Assembly (NCBI RefSeq): GCF_900091595.1
Contig: NZ_FMCW01000026.1
Location: 62,001-126,000 of the forward strand
Reading direction: 5' to 3'
Length of the DNA: 64,000 nucleotides
Source: Micromonospora haikouensis
GTDB taxonomy: Bacteria; Actinomycetota; Actinomycetes; Mycobacteriales; Micromonosporaceae
Shown here: positions 30,070 to 39,030 of the stretch, piece after piece
How the letters are laid out: each line of letters starts with the position of its first letter
How positions within the stretch are numbered: position 1 is the stretch's first letter
Translations under genes and position numbers: made by a program
The notes under the pieces: generated by a model
Told to the model about the DNA's origin: nothing
Databases searched by the model: none
What the model saw: the letters and a program-made list of their open reading frames with translations, nothing else

Positions 30070-31281
30070 TCAGCGGGCGGGCAGGCGGCCACTCTCGACG
30101 GTGGCCAGGGCGGCGGTGGCGCCGCCGAGCGCGGCGGCGGTGCCCCCCAGTGTGGACGCCTCCAGCCGGCACCCGCCGGCCTCCGGGGCGAGCGTGCGGG
30201 CGGCCAGCTCGGCCCGGGCCGCCGGCAGCAGCCACGGCCCCAGCGTCGCGAGATGGCCTCCGACCAGCACCGCCTCGGGGTTGAGCAGGTCGGCCAGCAC
30301 GGCGACCGCGTGGCCGAGGTGGCGGCCGGTCTCGGCCAGTCCGGTGCGTACGGTCGGGTCGTCCTGCCCGGCCAGGGCCTTCAGCCGGTCGAGCTCGGGC
30401 AGGAAGTCGGTGACGGGACCGTCCTCGGCGGTGTCGGGCAGCAGCCGACGCACCACGGCGGGCAGGCCGACCAGCGCCTCCAGGCAGCCGGAGCGCCCGC
30501 AGGCGCAGGCGGGGCCGGTCGGGTCGAGGCACAGGTGCCCGATCTCGCCGGCGAAGCCCCGGTTGCCGCGCAGCAGCCGGCCGTCGACGATCGCCCCGGC
30601 GCCGATCCCCGCGCCGCCGGTGAGGTGGACCAGGTCGGTGGCCCCGGCCTGGGCGCCGTGCCGCTGCTCGGCCAGGGCGGCGAGGTTGGCCTCGTTGTCC
30701 ACGGCGACGGTGAAGTCCGGGTCGCGCAGCGCGGCGCGCAACTGGTCGGCGAGGGGCACGTCGCGCCAGCCGAGCGCGGGGGACAGGGGCACGCAGCCGG
30801 CCGCGTCGACCAGGCCCGGCACCCCGACGGTCAGGCCGAGCACGGCCCGCCCCTCGCCGGTGACGCGGGCGGTGGCCCGACGGGCCAGCGCGGCGAGGGC
30901 GCGGACCGTCTCGGCCGGGGTCGCGGCCGGCGCGGCGAAGGCACGCCGCCAGGTGAGCAGCCGGTTGCCGCCGATGTCGACCGCCACCGCCGCGAGCTCG
31001 TCGGCGCCGACCTGGAGGCCGAGGGCGGCGTACGGCTCGCCGTCGAGGACGAGCATGGTGGCGGGGCGGCCGATCCGGTTCTCGGTCAGCCCGGTCTCGC
31101 GCACCAGCCGGCGCTCGATCAGCTCGCCGACGAGGCTGGAGACGGTGGCCTTGTTGAGCCCGGTGCGGGCCGCGATGTCGGCCCGGGAGCAGGGGGCGTG
31201 CACCCGGACGTGCCGCAGCACCACGGCCCGGTTGGCGACCCGCACGTCGCCGAGGTCCGTCGGCTGCGGGTCGTTCTGCAT
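30070..31281 (-). CDS. ROK-family transcriptional repressor
   Basis: The 403-residue product is taken from MQNDPQPTDLG; further in-frame ATGs up to 31365 exist, none with a strong ribosome binding site. The N-terminal MarR-like winged helix (about 15-75) reads VLRHVRVHAPCSRADIAART, with NKATVSSLVGELIERRLV as recognition helix. The ROK kinase-like domain follows: VAVDIGGNRL (phosphate motif), GNRGFAGEIGHLCLD, and the structural zinc site CACGRSGCLEALVG. Such NagC/XylR-type proteins bind a sugar and release DNA. The gene is divergent from the sugar ABC importer, and the TTAGTTT dyads at 31434 and 37390 are its probable operators. Confidence 0.9.
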   Translation of the reverse strand: MQNDPQPTDLGDVRVANRAVVLRHVRVHAPCSRADIAARTGLNKATVSSLVGELIERRLVRETGLTENRIGRPATMLVLDGEPYAALGLQVGADELAAVAVDIGGNRLLTWRRAFAAPAATPAETVRALAALARRATARVTGEGRAVLGLTVGVPGLVDAAGCVPLSPALGWRDVPLADQLRAALRDPDFTVAVDNEANLAALAEQRHGAQAGATDLVHLTGGAGIGAGAIVDGRLLRGNRGFAGEIGHLCLDPTGPACACGRSGCLEALVGLPAVVRRLLPDTAEDGPVTDFLPELDRLKALAGQDDPTVRTGLAETGRHLGHAVAVLADLLNPEAVLVGGHLATLGPWLLPAARAELAARTLAPEAGGCRLEASTLGGTAAALGGATAALATVESGRLPAR

Positions 31282-31433
31282 GCTGATCAAGATGTGCCCG
31301 CTCCCTGCGCTGCCGGTGCGCGATCCCCGGTCGGTCCGCGCGTCCATCATCGCGCACCGCGGCACCCCAGCGGACCACCGCGCGCGGCACGTCGCCTCGC
31401 GGTCGCCGCTCCCTTGTGGGTCGGATCACCGTC

Positions 31434-31466
31434 GATTAGTTTATTCGGCTAGTAACCCAACTAATC
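31434..31466. promoter_or_regulatory. ROK operator candidate in front of the sugar ABC operon
   Basis: GATTAGTT (31434-31441) and AACTAATC (31459-31466) form a perfect inverted repeat 17 bases apart in an AT-rich island between the divergent ROK and binding-protein genes. The preceding ACCGTC and the left arm (ACCGTCGATTAGTTT) recur identically at 37391-37405. Confidence 0.65.
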
Positions 31467-31519
31467 CTAGCCGGGCGCGCGTGCTCCGCAAGCCCCGCGT
31501 GTCAGATGAAGGGAACGCC

Positions 31520-33181
31520 GTGAAGCCGTCCCTGCCAGGCGTATCCACCGATCGCCGGACCCTGCTGCGTCTCGCCGGTCTCGGCGCCGCCGCGACGATG
31601 GGTGGCGCCACCCTCGCCGGCTGCAGCAAGGAGGCCGGAAGCAAGGGCAGCGCCACCCAGGCCGACGCGGTCCGGGCCGTCCTGCCCAACCACAAGCCGG
31701 CCGAGGTCCTCAAGCCGGACATCCCGGGGGAGGGGCCGATCCCGGACGGCTACCTCAGCTACCCCAAGGACCTCGTCGACGCGGTCACCGAACAGCCCGG
31801 CAAGGGCGGCGCGGCGATCCGCACCATGAGCCCCTGGTGGGGGCCGACCCCGCCGACGCTGGGCAGCAACTCCTACCTCGCCGCGATCAACACCAAGCTG
31901 GGCGTCGAGATCAACCCCAGCCTCCAGGACGGCACCACGTTCGCCGACAAGCTCAACGCCATGCTCGGCGCCCGCGACGTGCCCGACCTGCTCATGGCGC
32001 CCAACTGGGAGGTCGACAAGGTCGCCCGGTTCTCCGACGCGGTCAAGGCGCTCTTCGAGGACCTCACCGACCACCTCAAGGGCGACGCCGCCGCGAAGTA
32101 CCCGTACCTGGCCGCGCTGCCCACCGGGTCCTGGGAGTACTCCGTCTGGGGCGGGCGGCTGGCCGCCGTGCCGTACCCCACCGACGGCCCCTTCGCGTGG
32201 GCCCTGTTCCACCGCAAGGACCTGTTCGACAAGGCCGGCCTGGCCGCGCCGACCTCGCCCGAGGAGCTCTACGAGCTGGCCAAGAAGGCGACCGACCCGG
32301 CCAAGGGCGTGTGGGCCTTCGGCACCGTCTTCGACATGGTCCAGCAGTTCTACGGCTGCCAGCAGACCTGGCGCAAGAAGCCCGGCGGCGGCCTGGAGCA
32401 CAAGTTCGAGAACCCCGCCTACAAGGCGGCCCTGGAGTTCACGGCGAAGCTGTTCAAGGAGGGGCTGGTCCACCCCGACACGGTGGCCAGCAAGGGCGCC
32501 GACGAGAAGCAGCTGTTCAAGGCCGGCAAGATCCTGATGTTCCAGGACGGGCTCGGCGCGTGGCAGGGCCTGCAGGGCGAGCAGTCCAAGGTGCTGGCGA
32601 GCTTCAACATGCAGCCGCTGCCCGTGTTCGGCGCGGCCGGCGCCCAGCCGGTCATCTGGGGCAGCGAGAAGCCGATCTTCTTCACGTTCGTCAAGAAGGG
32701 CCTCGGCGCCGACCGGGTCGACGAGATCCTGCGGGTGCTCAACTGGTGCGCCGCGCCGTTCGGCAGCCGCGAGTTCGAGCTGCGCGAGTACGGCGTGGAG
32801 GGCAAGCACTTCACCCGCGCGGCCGACGGCAGCCCGATCCCGACCGAGCTGGGCCGCAAGGAGCTGGGCGGCCAGTACAACTTCTGCCGGGTCGCGGTGA
32901 AGGTCAAGAGTGGCGACACCCCGGACTACGTCCAGCAGTACCTGGACTACCTGAAGAAGAACGTCGCCCTGCTGGAGAAGGACCTGTTCGCCGGGATCAA
33001 GCTGGAGCTGCCCGCCAACTGGTCGAAGATCATCCAGCCGACCGACGACAAGATCCGCGACATCCTGCGCGGCCGCCGCCCCGTCAGCGACCTCGACCAG
33101 GTGACGAAGGAGTTCATGGCCTCCGGCGGCGAAGAGGGGCGCGCCTTCCACGAGAAGGCGCTCGCCGACAACGGCCGATGA
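31520..33181 (+). CDS. Sugar ABC transporter substrate-binding lipoprotein
   Basis: The 553-residue protein starts at a GTG with GAAGGGAA upstream. The N-terminus has a twin-Arg-like motif (DRRTLLRLAG) and lipobox LAGC near residue 36, indicating a membrane-anchored binding protein. The body is a family 1 extracellular sugar-binding protein of the large LipO type, with aromatic-rich ligand regions such as AIRTMSPWWGPTPPTLGSNS and KKPGGGLEHKFENPAYKAAL. It delivers oligosaccharides to the LplB/YtcP-type permeases encoded next (ATGA overlap). With a GH42 beta-galactosidase in the same direction, galactosyl oligosaccharides are the likely ligand. No ATPase gene is present, so a shared MsiK-type ATPase is expected elsewhere. 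Confidence 0.9.
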   Translation: MKPSLPGVSTDRRTLLRLAGLGAAATMGGATLAGCSKEAGSKGSATQADAVRAVLPNHKPAEVLKPDIPGEGPIPDGYLSYPKDLVDAVTEQPGKGGAAIRTMSPWWGPTPPTLGSNSYLAAINTKLGVEINPSLQDGTTFADKLNAMLGARDVPDLLMAPNWEVDKVARFSDAVKALFEDLTDHLKGDAAAKYPYLAALPTGSWEYSVWGGRLAAVPYPTDGPFAWALFHRKDLFDKAGLAAPTSPEELYELAKKATDPAKGVWAFGTVFDMVQQFYGCQQTWRKKPGGGLEHKFENPAYKAALEFTAKLFKEGLVHPDTVASKGADEKQLFKAGKILMFQDGLGAWQGLQGEQSKVLASFNMQPLPVFGAAGAQPVIWGSEKPIFFTFVKKGLGADRVDEILRVLNWCAAPFGSREFELREYGVEGKHFTRAADGSPIPTELGRKELGGQYNFCRVAVKVKSGDTPDYVQQYLDYLKKNVALLEKDLFAGIKLELPANWSKIIQPTDDKIRDILRGRRPVSDLDQVTKEFMASGGEEGRAFHEKALADNGR

Positions 33182-34209
33182 GCGGCCCGGGCACCGCCGG
33201 CGCGGTGGACGCGCCGGCGGCGGCCGGGCAGGCCCCGCCGCCGACCCGCAAGCCCCGGGGCACCGGCCGGCGCCGGCACCGGGCCAGCCTGGGCGCGCGG
33301 CTGCGCCGGGACTGGCCGCTGCTGGCGATGACCGCGCCGGCCGCCGCGCTGCTGCTGGTCTTCCACTACCTGCCGACCCTCGGCAACGTCATCGCCTTCC
33401 AGGACTACAACCCCTTCGTCGGCGACGACCCGGTGGAGGCGTTCCTCTACAGCGAGTGGATCGGCTTCGGCAACTTCGAGGCGCTCTTCGCCGACCCCCT
33501 GTTCTGGGACGCGGTGCGCAACACCCTCACCATCACCGCGTTCCAGCTGGTGTTCTTCTTCCCGCTGCCGATCCTGCTGGCGATCCTGCTCAACAGCCTG
33601 GTCTCCGGGCGGGTGCGCGGCTTCGTGCAGAGCGTCGTCTACCTGCCGCACTTCTTCAGCTGGGTGCTGGTGGTCACGTTCTTCGTGCAGATGCTCGGCG
33701 GGGCCGGACTGCTCGCCCAGGAGATGCGCGAGGCCGGGATGCAGCCGTGGAACATCATGACCAACCCGGACACGTTCATCGTGCTGGTCACGGCCGAGTC
33801 GGTGTGGAAGGACATCGGCTGGGGCGCGATCGTCTTCCTGGCCGCGCTCGCCGCGATCGACCCCAACCTGTACGAGGCGGCGGCGGCCGACGGCGCCGGG
33901 CGGTGGCGGCGCATGTGGCACATCACGCTGCCCGGGCTGCGGCCCGTGATCGTGCTGCTGCTCATCATGCGGCTCGGCGACGCGCTGTCGGTCGGCTTCG
34001 AGCAGTTCATCCTGCAACGGGAGGCGGTCGGCCGCGACGCCGCCGAGGTCCTCGACACCTTCGTCTACTACCAGGCCATCGCCACCCAGCAGTGGGGCCT
34101 GGGCGCGGCGGCCGGGCTGTTCAAGGCGGTGGTGGGCCTGATCCTCATCCTCGCGGCCAACAAGCTCGCGCACCGGCTCGGCGAGCAGGGGGTGTACTCC
34201 AAGTCATGA
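33178..34209 (+). CDS. Sugar ABC transporter permease (LplB type)
   Basis: The 343-residue protein has a long, basic Pro-rich N-terminal tail (1-50) before six membrane helices starting LLAMTAPAAALLLVFHYLPT. The EAA coupling loop is YEAAAADGAGRWRRMWHITLPGLRPVI. It contains the family-typical FQDYNPF near residue 75. It overlaps the binding protein and second permease genes by four bases each, so the three importer subunits are translationally coupled. Confidence 0.92.
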   Translation: MSGPGTAGAVDAPAAAGQAPPPTRKPRGTGRRRHRASLGARLRRDWPLLAMTAPAAALLLVFHYLPTLGNVIAFQDYNPFVGDDPVEAFLYSEWIGFGNFEALFADPLFWDAVRNTLTITAFQLVFFFPLPILLAILLNSLVSGRVRGFVQSVVYLPHFFSWVLVVTFFVQMLGGAGLLAQEMREAGMQPWNIMTNPDTFIVLVTAESVWKDIGWGAIVFLAALAAIDPNLYEAAAADGAGRWRRMWHITLPGLRPVIVLLLIMRLGDALSVGFEQFILQREAVGRDAAEVLDTFVYYQAIATQQWGLGAAAGLFKAVVGLILILAANKLAHRLGEQGVYSKS

Positions 34210-35180
34210 CAGCGCAGCTCAGTGGCATTTCACCGGTGCCGGCCGCCCCCACGACGGCCGGCAAGCCGAGGCGGCGGCGCGGCAGCCCGCGGCCCCCGTG
34301 GGAGGAGCCGCCCTCGCCGGTCGGCCTGTTCGGCAAGGGCGTCGTGCTCGTCCTGCTCGTGGCGGCGGTGCTCGTGCCCCTGTGGGCGGTGCTGGTGACC
34401 AGCCTCGCCTCCCGGGAGACGATCGACGCGGCCGGCGGCATGGTGATGGTGCCCCGGGAGTTCGACCCGTCGGCGTACATCACGATCTTCAACGGCGGGC
34501 AGATCACCCGGGCCGTCTGGATCAGCACCCTGGTCACCGTCCTCGGCACGACGGTGAGCCTGGTGCTCACCGTGCTGGCCGCGTACGGGCTGTCCCGGCC
34601 GGGCTCGGTGGGGCACCGGGGCCTGCTGTTCTTCTTCCTGCTGACCTTCCTGATCTTCCCGGGGCTGGTGCCCAGCTATCTCGTGGTCACCGGGCTGGGG
34701 CTCAAGGACAGCATCTGGTCGCTGATCCTGCCCAGCGCGATCAGCGTGTTCAACCTCGTGGTCATCCGGGCGTTCTTCATGGGCGTGCCCGGTGAGCTGC
34801 TCGACAGCGCCCGCATCGACGGGGCGGGCGAGTTCCGCATCCTCACCCGGATCATGCTGCCGCTGTCGAAGGCGGTGATCGCGGTGGTCGGCCTGTTCTA
34901 CGCCGTCGGCTACTGGAACGCCTACTTCAACTCGGTGCTCTACATCGACGACAACGACAAGTTCCCCATCCAGCGGGTGCTGCAGAGCTACATCCTGGCG
35001 GGCCAGTCGCCGAACGTCTCCGGCGCCGCGGTCAGCCTGCCCGGGATCACCGCGTACCCGCCGACGCTGGCGGTGAAGATGGCCGTGGTGGTGGTGACCG
35101 TCGTCCCGGCGATCATCGTCTACCCGTTCGTGCAGCGGCACTTCACCAAGGGCGTCATCACCGGCGCGGTGAAGGGCTGA
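34206..35180 (+). CDS. Carbohydrate ABC transporter permease (YtcP type)
   Basis: The 324-residue membrane protein forms the second half of the importer channel. The N-terminal cytoplasmic tail ends in a Pro-rich PRPPWEEPPSPVG stretch, followed by six helices. The EAA-like loop reads LLDSARIDGAGEFRILTRIMLPLSKAV. A typical NAYFNSVLYIDDNDKFPIQRVL loop identifies the lipO/YtcP subfamily. It starts within the stop of the preceding permease. A strong hairpin follows the stop codon. Confidence 0.92.
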   Translation: MTAQLSGISPVPAAPTTAGKPRRRRGSPRPPWEEPPSPVGLFGKGVVLVLLVAAVLVPLWAVLVTSLASRETIDAAGGMVMVPREFDPSAYITIFNGGQITRAVWISTLVTVLGTTVSLVLTVLAAYGLSRPGSVGHRGLLFFFLLTFLIFPGLVPSYLVVTGLGLKDSIWSLILPSAISVFNLVVIRAFFMGVPGELLDSARIDGAGEFRILTRIMLPLSKAVIAVVGLFYAVGYWNAYFNSVLYIDDNDKFPIQRVLQSYILAGQSPNVSGAAVSLPGITAYPPTLAVKMAVVVVTVVPAIIVYPFVQRHFTKGVITGAVKG

Positions 35181-35184
35181 CACC

Positions 35185-35224
35185 CCGGCGTCCCGCGCGG
35201 AGCCGACTCCGCGCGGGACGCCGG
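35185..35224 (+). terminator. 18-bp hairpin after the sugar permease
   Basis: Perfect arms CCGGCGTCCCGCGCGGAG (35185-35202) and its complement (35207-35224) enclose CCGA, starting 4 bases after the permease stop. It would terminate or attenuate between the importer and the beta-galactosidase, making GH42 expression lower or separately controlled. Confidence 0.75.
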
Positions 35225-35269
35225 CCGGCGTACGCGGACACCACCACCTCGACGAACGGACGGTGCGGC

Positions 35270-37363
35270 ATGTGGGACGAGGCCCGGCTCCGCTTCGGCG
35301 GCGACTGGAACCCCGAGCAGTGGCCCGAGGGGGTCTGGGCCGAGGATGTGGCCCTGATGCGCCGGGCGCGGGTCAACCTCGTCACCGTCGGCGTGTTCGC
35401 CTGGTCCCGCCTCGAACCCGCGCCCGGCCGGTACGACTTCGGCTGGCTCGACCGGGTGCTGGACCTGCTCGCCGACAACGGCGTCGGCGCGGCCCTGGCC
35501 ACCCCGACCGCGTCGCCGCCGCCCTGGTTCTCCCTGGCCCACCCGGGCGCGCTGCCGGTGACCGCCGACGGGGTACGGCTGCACCACGGCAGCCGGGACA
35601 CCTACTGCGCCGCCGCACCGGCGTACCGGGCCGCCGCCCGGCGGATCGCCGGGGTCCTCGCCGACCGCTACGCGCACCACCCGGCGGTGGCGCTGTGGCA
35701 CGTGCACAACGAGTACGGCACCGTCTGCCACTGCGAGCACGCGGCGGTGGCGTTCCGGGCGTGGCTGGCCGGGCGGCACGGCAGCCTGGACGCCCTCAAC
35801 GACGCCTGGACCACCAGCTTCTGGAGCCAGCACTACTCCGACTGGGCGCAGATCAGCACCCCCCGGGCGACGCAGTACCTGGCCAACCCCGGCCAGCTGC
35901 TCGACTTCCGCCGGTTCTGGTCCGACACCCTGCTCGCCGCGTACGCCGAGCAGCGGGACCTGCTGCGGGCGGCGAACCCGGCGGTGCCCGTCACCACCAA
36001 CTACGTCCTCGGCGACTGGGTGCCCGTCGACCACGCCCGCTGGGCCGCCGAGGTCGACCTGGTGGCCGTCGACCACTACCCGTCGGCCGTCGACGGGGCA
36101 GCCGAGGAGCAGACGGCCCTCGCCGCGGACCTGGCCCGGGGCTGGGCCCGCCACGGCGCGCGCGCCCGGGCCGCCGCCGACCCGACGGCGGACGCCCCCG
36201 CCCACCGGGCTCGCGCCGACGGCGACGGACGGCGGCCGGTGCCCGGCGACGCCGCCGACGGCGGCGCGTGGCTGCTCATGGAGAGCGCCCCGAACCTGAT
36301 CTACACGGCCGGACGGATGCACACCAAGGAGCCCGGCCGGATGGCCCGGCACAGCCTGGCCCACGTCGCCCGGGGCTCGCGCGGCGCGATGTACTTCCAG
36401 TGGCGCGCCCCCGTCGGCGGGGCGGAACGCTTCCACTCCGCGCTCGTGCCGCACGCCGGCCCCGACAGCCGGGTCTTCCGCGAGACGGTGGAGCTGGGCG
36501 CGATCCTGGACCGGATCGCCGAGACCGACGGCGCGGGGGTCGAGGCGTCCGTGGCGATCGGCTGGGACGCCGCCAGCGGGTGGGCCCTGCAGCACCCCGG
36601 CCTGCCCTCGCAGCGCGTCAACCACCACGAGGAGGTCGCGGCGGCGCACCGGGCGCTGTGGCGGGCCGGCTTCGGCTGCGACGTGGTGCTGCCCGGCGAC
36701 CCCGTCGACGGGTACGCGCTGCTGGTGCTCCCGGCGCTCTACCTCGCCTGCGACGACGCCGCCGCGTGGGCCCGCGCCTACGTCGCCGGCGGCGGCAACC
36801 TCGTGGTGACCTGGCTCAGCGGCGTCGCCGACGAGCACGCCCGGGTGCGCGCCGGCGGCTACCCCGGCGCGTTCCGCGACGTGCTCGGCGTCCGGGTGGA
36901 GGAGTTCCACCCGCTCGCCGACGGCGACGAGATTCCCCTGGGCGGGGGCGGCGTCGGGCGGATCTGGGCCGAGAGCGTCGGGCTCGCCGGGGCGGAGGTC
37001 GTCCGGGCGTACGCCGCCGGGGTGCTCGCCGGGCAGCCGGCGGTGACCCGCCACCGCCACGGCGCCGGCACCGCCTGGTACGTCTCCACGCGACCCGACG
37101 ACGAGACGTACCGGCGGCTGCTGACCGACGCGGCCCTCGCGGCCGGCGCGGCGCCGACCTGCCCCGCCGCGCCGGCCGGGGTGGAGGCGGTGCGCCGCCG
37201 GGGTGCGGCGGTGAGCTGGCTGTTCCTGCTCAACCACACCGGCCGGGCGCACCGGGTGCCGGCCGCCGGCGTGGAGCTGCTCACCGGCGCGCTCGTCGAC
37301 ACCGCCGTGGAGGTGCCCGCCGGGGGCGTCGCCGTGGTCCGGGAGGGCCCCGCCGCCCGCTGA
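35270..37363 (+). CDS. GH42 beta-galactosidase
   Basis: The 697-residue protein opens with the GH42 signature RFGGDWNPEQWPEGVWAEDV. The catalytic barrel contains acid/base E148 in WHVHNEYGTVCHC and nucleophile E338 in WLLMESAPN. A trimerisation domain with the GGNLVVTWLSG region and a C-terminal beta domain follow. The cysteines in HNEYGTVCHC match the metal-binding cluster seen in many GH42 enzymes. An Ala/Asp/Arg-rich insertion (about 298-332) precedes the nucleophile strand and looks disordered. There is no signal peptide, so it hydrolyses imported beta-galactosides in the cytoplasm. It lies downstream of the sugar importer behind a hairpin and probably belongs to the ROK regulon. Confidence 0.92.
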   Translation: MWDEARLRFGGDWNPEQWPEGVWAEDVALMRRARVNLVTVGVFAWSRLEPAPGRYDFGWLDRVLDLLADNGVGAALATPTASPPPWFSLAHPGALPVTADGVRLHHGSRDTYCAAAPAYRAAARRIAGVLADRYAHHPAVALWHVHNEYGTVCHCEHAAVAFRAWLAGRHGSLDALNDAWTTSFWSQHYSDWAQISTPRATQYLANPGQLLDFRRFWSDTLLAAYAEQRDLLRAANPAVPVTTNYVLGDWVPVDHARWAAEVDLVAVDHYPSAVDGAAEEQTALAADLARGWARHGARARAAADPTADAPAHRARADGDGRRPVPGDAADGGAWLLMESAPNLIYTAGRMHTKEPGRMARHSLAHVARGSRGAMYFQWRAPVGGAERFHSALVPHAGPDSRVFRETVELGAILDRIAETDGAGVEASVAIGWDAASGWALQHPGLPSQRVNHHEEVAAAHRALWRAGFGCDVVLPGDPVDGYALLVLPALYLACDDAAAWARAYVAGGGNLVVTWLSGVADEHARVRAGGYPGAFRDVLGVRVEEFHPLADGDEIPLGGGGVGRIWAESVGLAGAEVVRAYAAGVLAGQPAVTRHRHGAGTAWYVSTRPDDETYRRLLTDAALAAGAAPTCPAAPAGVEAVRRRGAAVSWLFLLNHTGRAHRVPAAGVELLTGALVDTAVEVPAGGVAVVREGPAAR

Positions 37364-37389
37364 CCGTCGGCATCCTTGCGCGTACTCAC

Positions 37390-37428
37390 GACCGTCGATT
37401 AGTTTGTTTGGGTATCAGACTAACGGTC
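37390..37428. promoter_or_regulatory. ROK operator candidate upstream of the CE2 esterase
   Basis: ACCGTCGATTAGTTT (37391-37405) is identical to the left half of the importer operator. The dyad TTAGTTTG (37399-37406) and CAGACTAA (37416-37423) has one mismatch, and it is flanked by GACCGT and ACGGTC, which extend the symmetry. It lies 36 bases before the esterase start codon. Confidence 0.65.
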
Positions 37429-37463
37429 GACTCGACCGCCGTCGGACCAGCGAGGGGAAACGC

Positions 37464-38906
37464 GTGGGAACCAGGGGAGCGACCGCGGTGCTGACCGCGT
37501 TGATGCTCGGCGCGACCGCCGCCGTCACCGCCGCCGTGCCCGCGCAGGCCGCGGCGGCCGGCTGCGCCGTCACCTACCGCGTCGGCGGGCAGTGGTCCGG
37601 GGGTTTCACCGCCGACGTCACCGTCACCAACCTGGGCGCCCCGGTCACCGCCTGGACGCTGACCTGGTCCTACCCCTCGGGCCAGCGGGTGACGCAGGCG
37701 TGGAACGCCACCGTCACCCAGGCCGGCGCGCAGGTGACGGCCCGCAACGCGGCGTGGAACGGCGGCCTGGCCACCGGCGGCAGCACCACCTTCGGGGTGA
37801 TGGGCTCGTTCGGCGCGGCCAACCCGGCCCCGACCGGCTTCGCCCTCAACGGCACCACCTGCGGCGGCGACGACCCGGGCGACCCCGGCGACCCGGGTGG
37901 GCCGTCCGGCGTGCTGGCGCAGACCCACACCGCCGGCCGGGTCGTGACCGCCGGGCAGACCGTGCAGTACAGCTGGCCCGGCATCTACTTCGAGGGCCGC
38001 TTCCGGGGCACCGGCGTCGGGCTCGTCTTCGACGACGCCGCCAACGACTACGACGTCGCGGTCGACGGCAAGGTCGTCGCCACCCTGGTCAAGCCCGGCA
38101 CGACCACCCGCTGGATCGACGGGCTCGCCGCCGGCGAGCACAGCGTACGGCTCGTCAAGCGCACCGAGAGCCCGTGGAGCGCCAGCGCGTTCGGCGGCCT
38201 CGTCGCCGCCGCAGGCGGGGCCATCCTCGACCGGCCCGCCGCCCGCACCCGGCAGGTCGAGTTCATCGGCGACTCGCTGACCGTCGGCTACGGCAACACC
38301 TCCGGCACCCGCGACTGCACCGGCGACCAGGTCACCCGCACCACCAACACCGACCTCAGCTTCGGCGCGCTGACCGCCCGCGAGCTGAACGCCGACTACC
38401 AGGTCAACGCCTACTCCGGCATCGGCATGGTGCGCAACTACAACGGCGGCTCGCCGGGCGTCAGCTACGGCACCTACTACGACCGGGCGCTGCTGCACGT
38501 CGACGGCGACGTCTGGGACCGGCCCGCCACGTGGCGTCCGCAGCTCGTCGTGGTCGACCTCGGCACCAACGACTTCTCCACCCCGATCAACAGCGGCGAG
38601 CCGTGGACGGACGCGAGCCTGGCCGCCGCCTACCGCGCCACGTACGTGGCGTTCCTGGAGAAGCTACGGGCCCGCTACGGCGCGGGCACGACGATCGTGG
38701 TCGTCGGCACGAGCCTCTTCGGGGACAAGGCCCGGCAGGTCGTCGGTGACCGCAACGCCGCCGGCGACGCCAAGGTCCGCTACTGGCACCTCGACGACGC
38801 CGGCCTGGACCTCCTGGGCTGCCACTGGCACTACTCGGTCGCCGACGACCGGCTCATCGCCGACCGGCTCGGCGACTACGTCGCCACCCTCGGCCTCGAC
38901 TGGTAG
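37464..38906 (+). CDS. Secreted CBM2-CE2 carbohydrate esterase
   Basis: The 480-residue product starts at a GTG with GAGGGGAAA upstream. The signal peptide (VGTRGATAVLTALMLGATAA, cleaving after AQA near residue 31) is followed by a cellulose-binding CBM2 (about 34-132; Cys at both ends, surface Trp in QWSGGF, AWTLTWSYP and ARNAAWNGGL), then a Gly-Asp-Pro linker. The CE2-type acetyl esterase has a beta-sandwich (about 150-265) and an SGNH domain with nucleophile Ser in VEFIGDSLTVGYGN, oxyanion Asn in VDLGTNDFS and catalytic His in LGCHWHYSVADD. It likely deacetylates xylan or other plant polysaccharides outside the cell. The upstream ROK-type operator links it to the importer and GH42 genes. 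Confidence 0.9.
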   Translation: MGTRGATAVLTALMLGATAAVTAAVPAQAAAAGCAVTYRVGGQWSGGFTADVTVTNLGAPVTAWTLTWSYPSGQRVTQAWNATVTQAGAQVTARNAAWNGGLATGGSTTFGVMGSFGAANPAPTGFALNGTTCGGDDPGDPGDPGGPSGVLAQTHTAGRVVTAGQTVQYSWPGIYFEGRFRGTGVGLVFDDAANDYDVAVDGKVVATLVKPGTTTRWIDGLAAGEHSVRLVKRTESPWSASAFGGLVAAAGGAILDRPAARTRQVEFIGDSLTVGYGNTSGTRDCTGDQVTRTTNTDLSFGALTARELNADYQVNAYSGIGMVRNYNGGSPGVSYGTYYDRALLHVDGDVWDRPATWRPQLVVVDLGTNDFSTPINSGEPWTDASLAAAYRATYVAFLEKLRARYGAGTTIVVVGTSLFGDKARQVVGDRNAAGDAKVRYWHLDDAGLDLLGCHWHYSVADDRLIADRLGDYVATLGLDW

Positions 38907-38931
38907 CCTCCCCACCCCCGCGGCGGCCAGC

Positions 38932-38958
38932 CCCCACCGGGGCGGCCCCGCAGGTGGG
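38932..38958 (+). terminator. Possible terminator after the CE2 esterase
   Basis: CCCACC (38932-38937) pairs with GGTGGG (38953-38958), and the inner GGGG and CCCC extend the stem with a three-base bulge. It lies 26 bases past the esterase stop. The structure is imperfect, so confidence is low. Confidence 0.35.
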
Positions 38959-38968
38959 CCACCCCGAA

Positions 38969-38988
38969 CTCCCACGTTCCTCTCATCG
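38969..38988 (+). promoter_or_regulatory. Direct repeat upstream of the DUF2993 gene
   Basis: CTCCCACG at 38969 and CTCTCATCG at 38980 are spaced 11 bp apart. The second unit is identical to one half-site of the repeat found before the OmpR-type regulator at 41917-41936, suggesting a common binding site for that regulator. Confidence 0.45.
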
Positions 38989-39030
38989 TCCTCGGGTGGT
39001 GGGTCCAGACCGACCTGTTCTGCTCTACCG

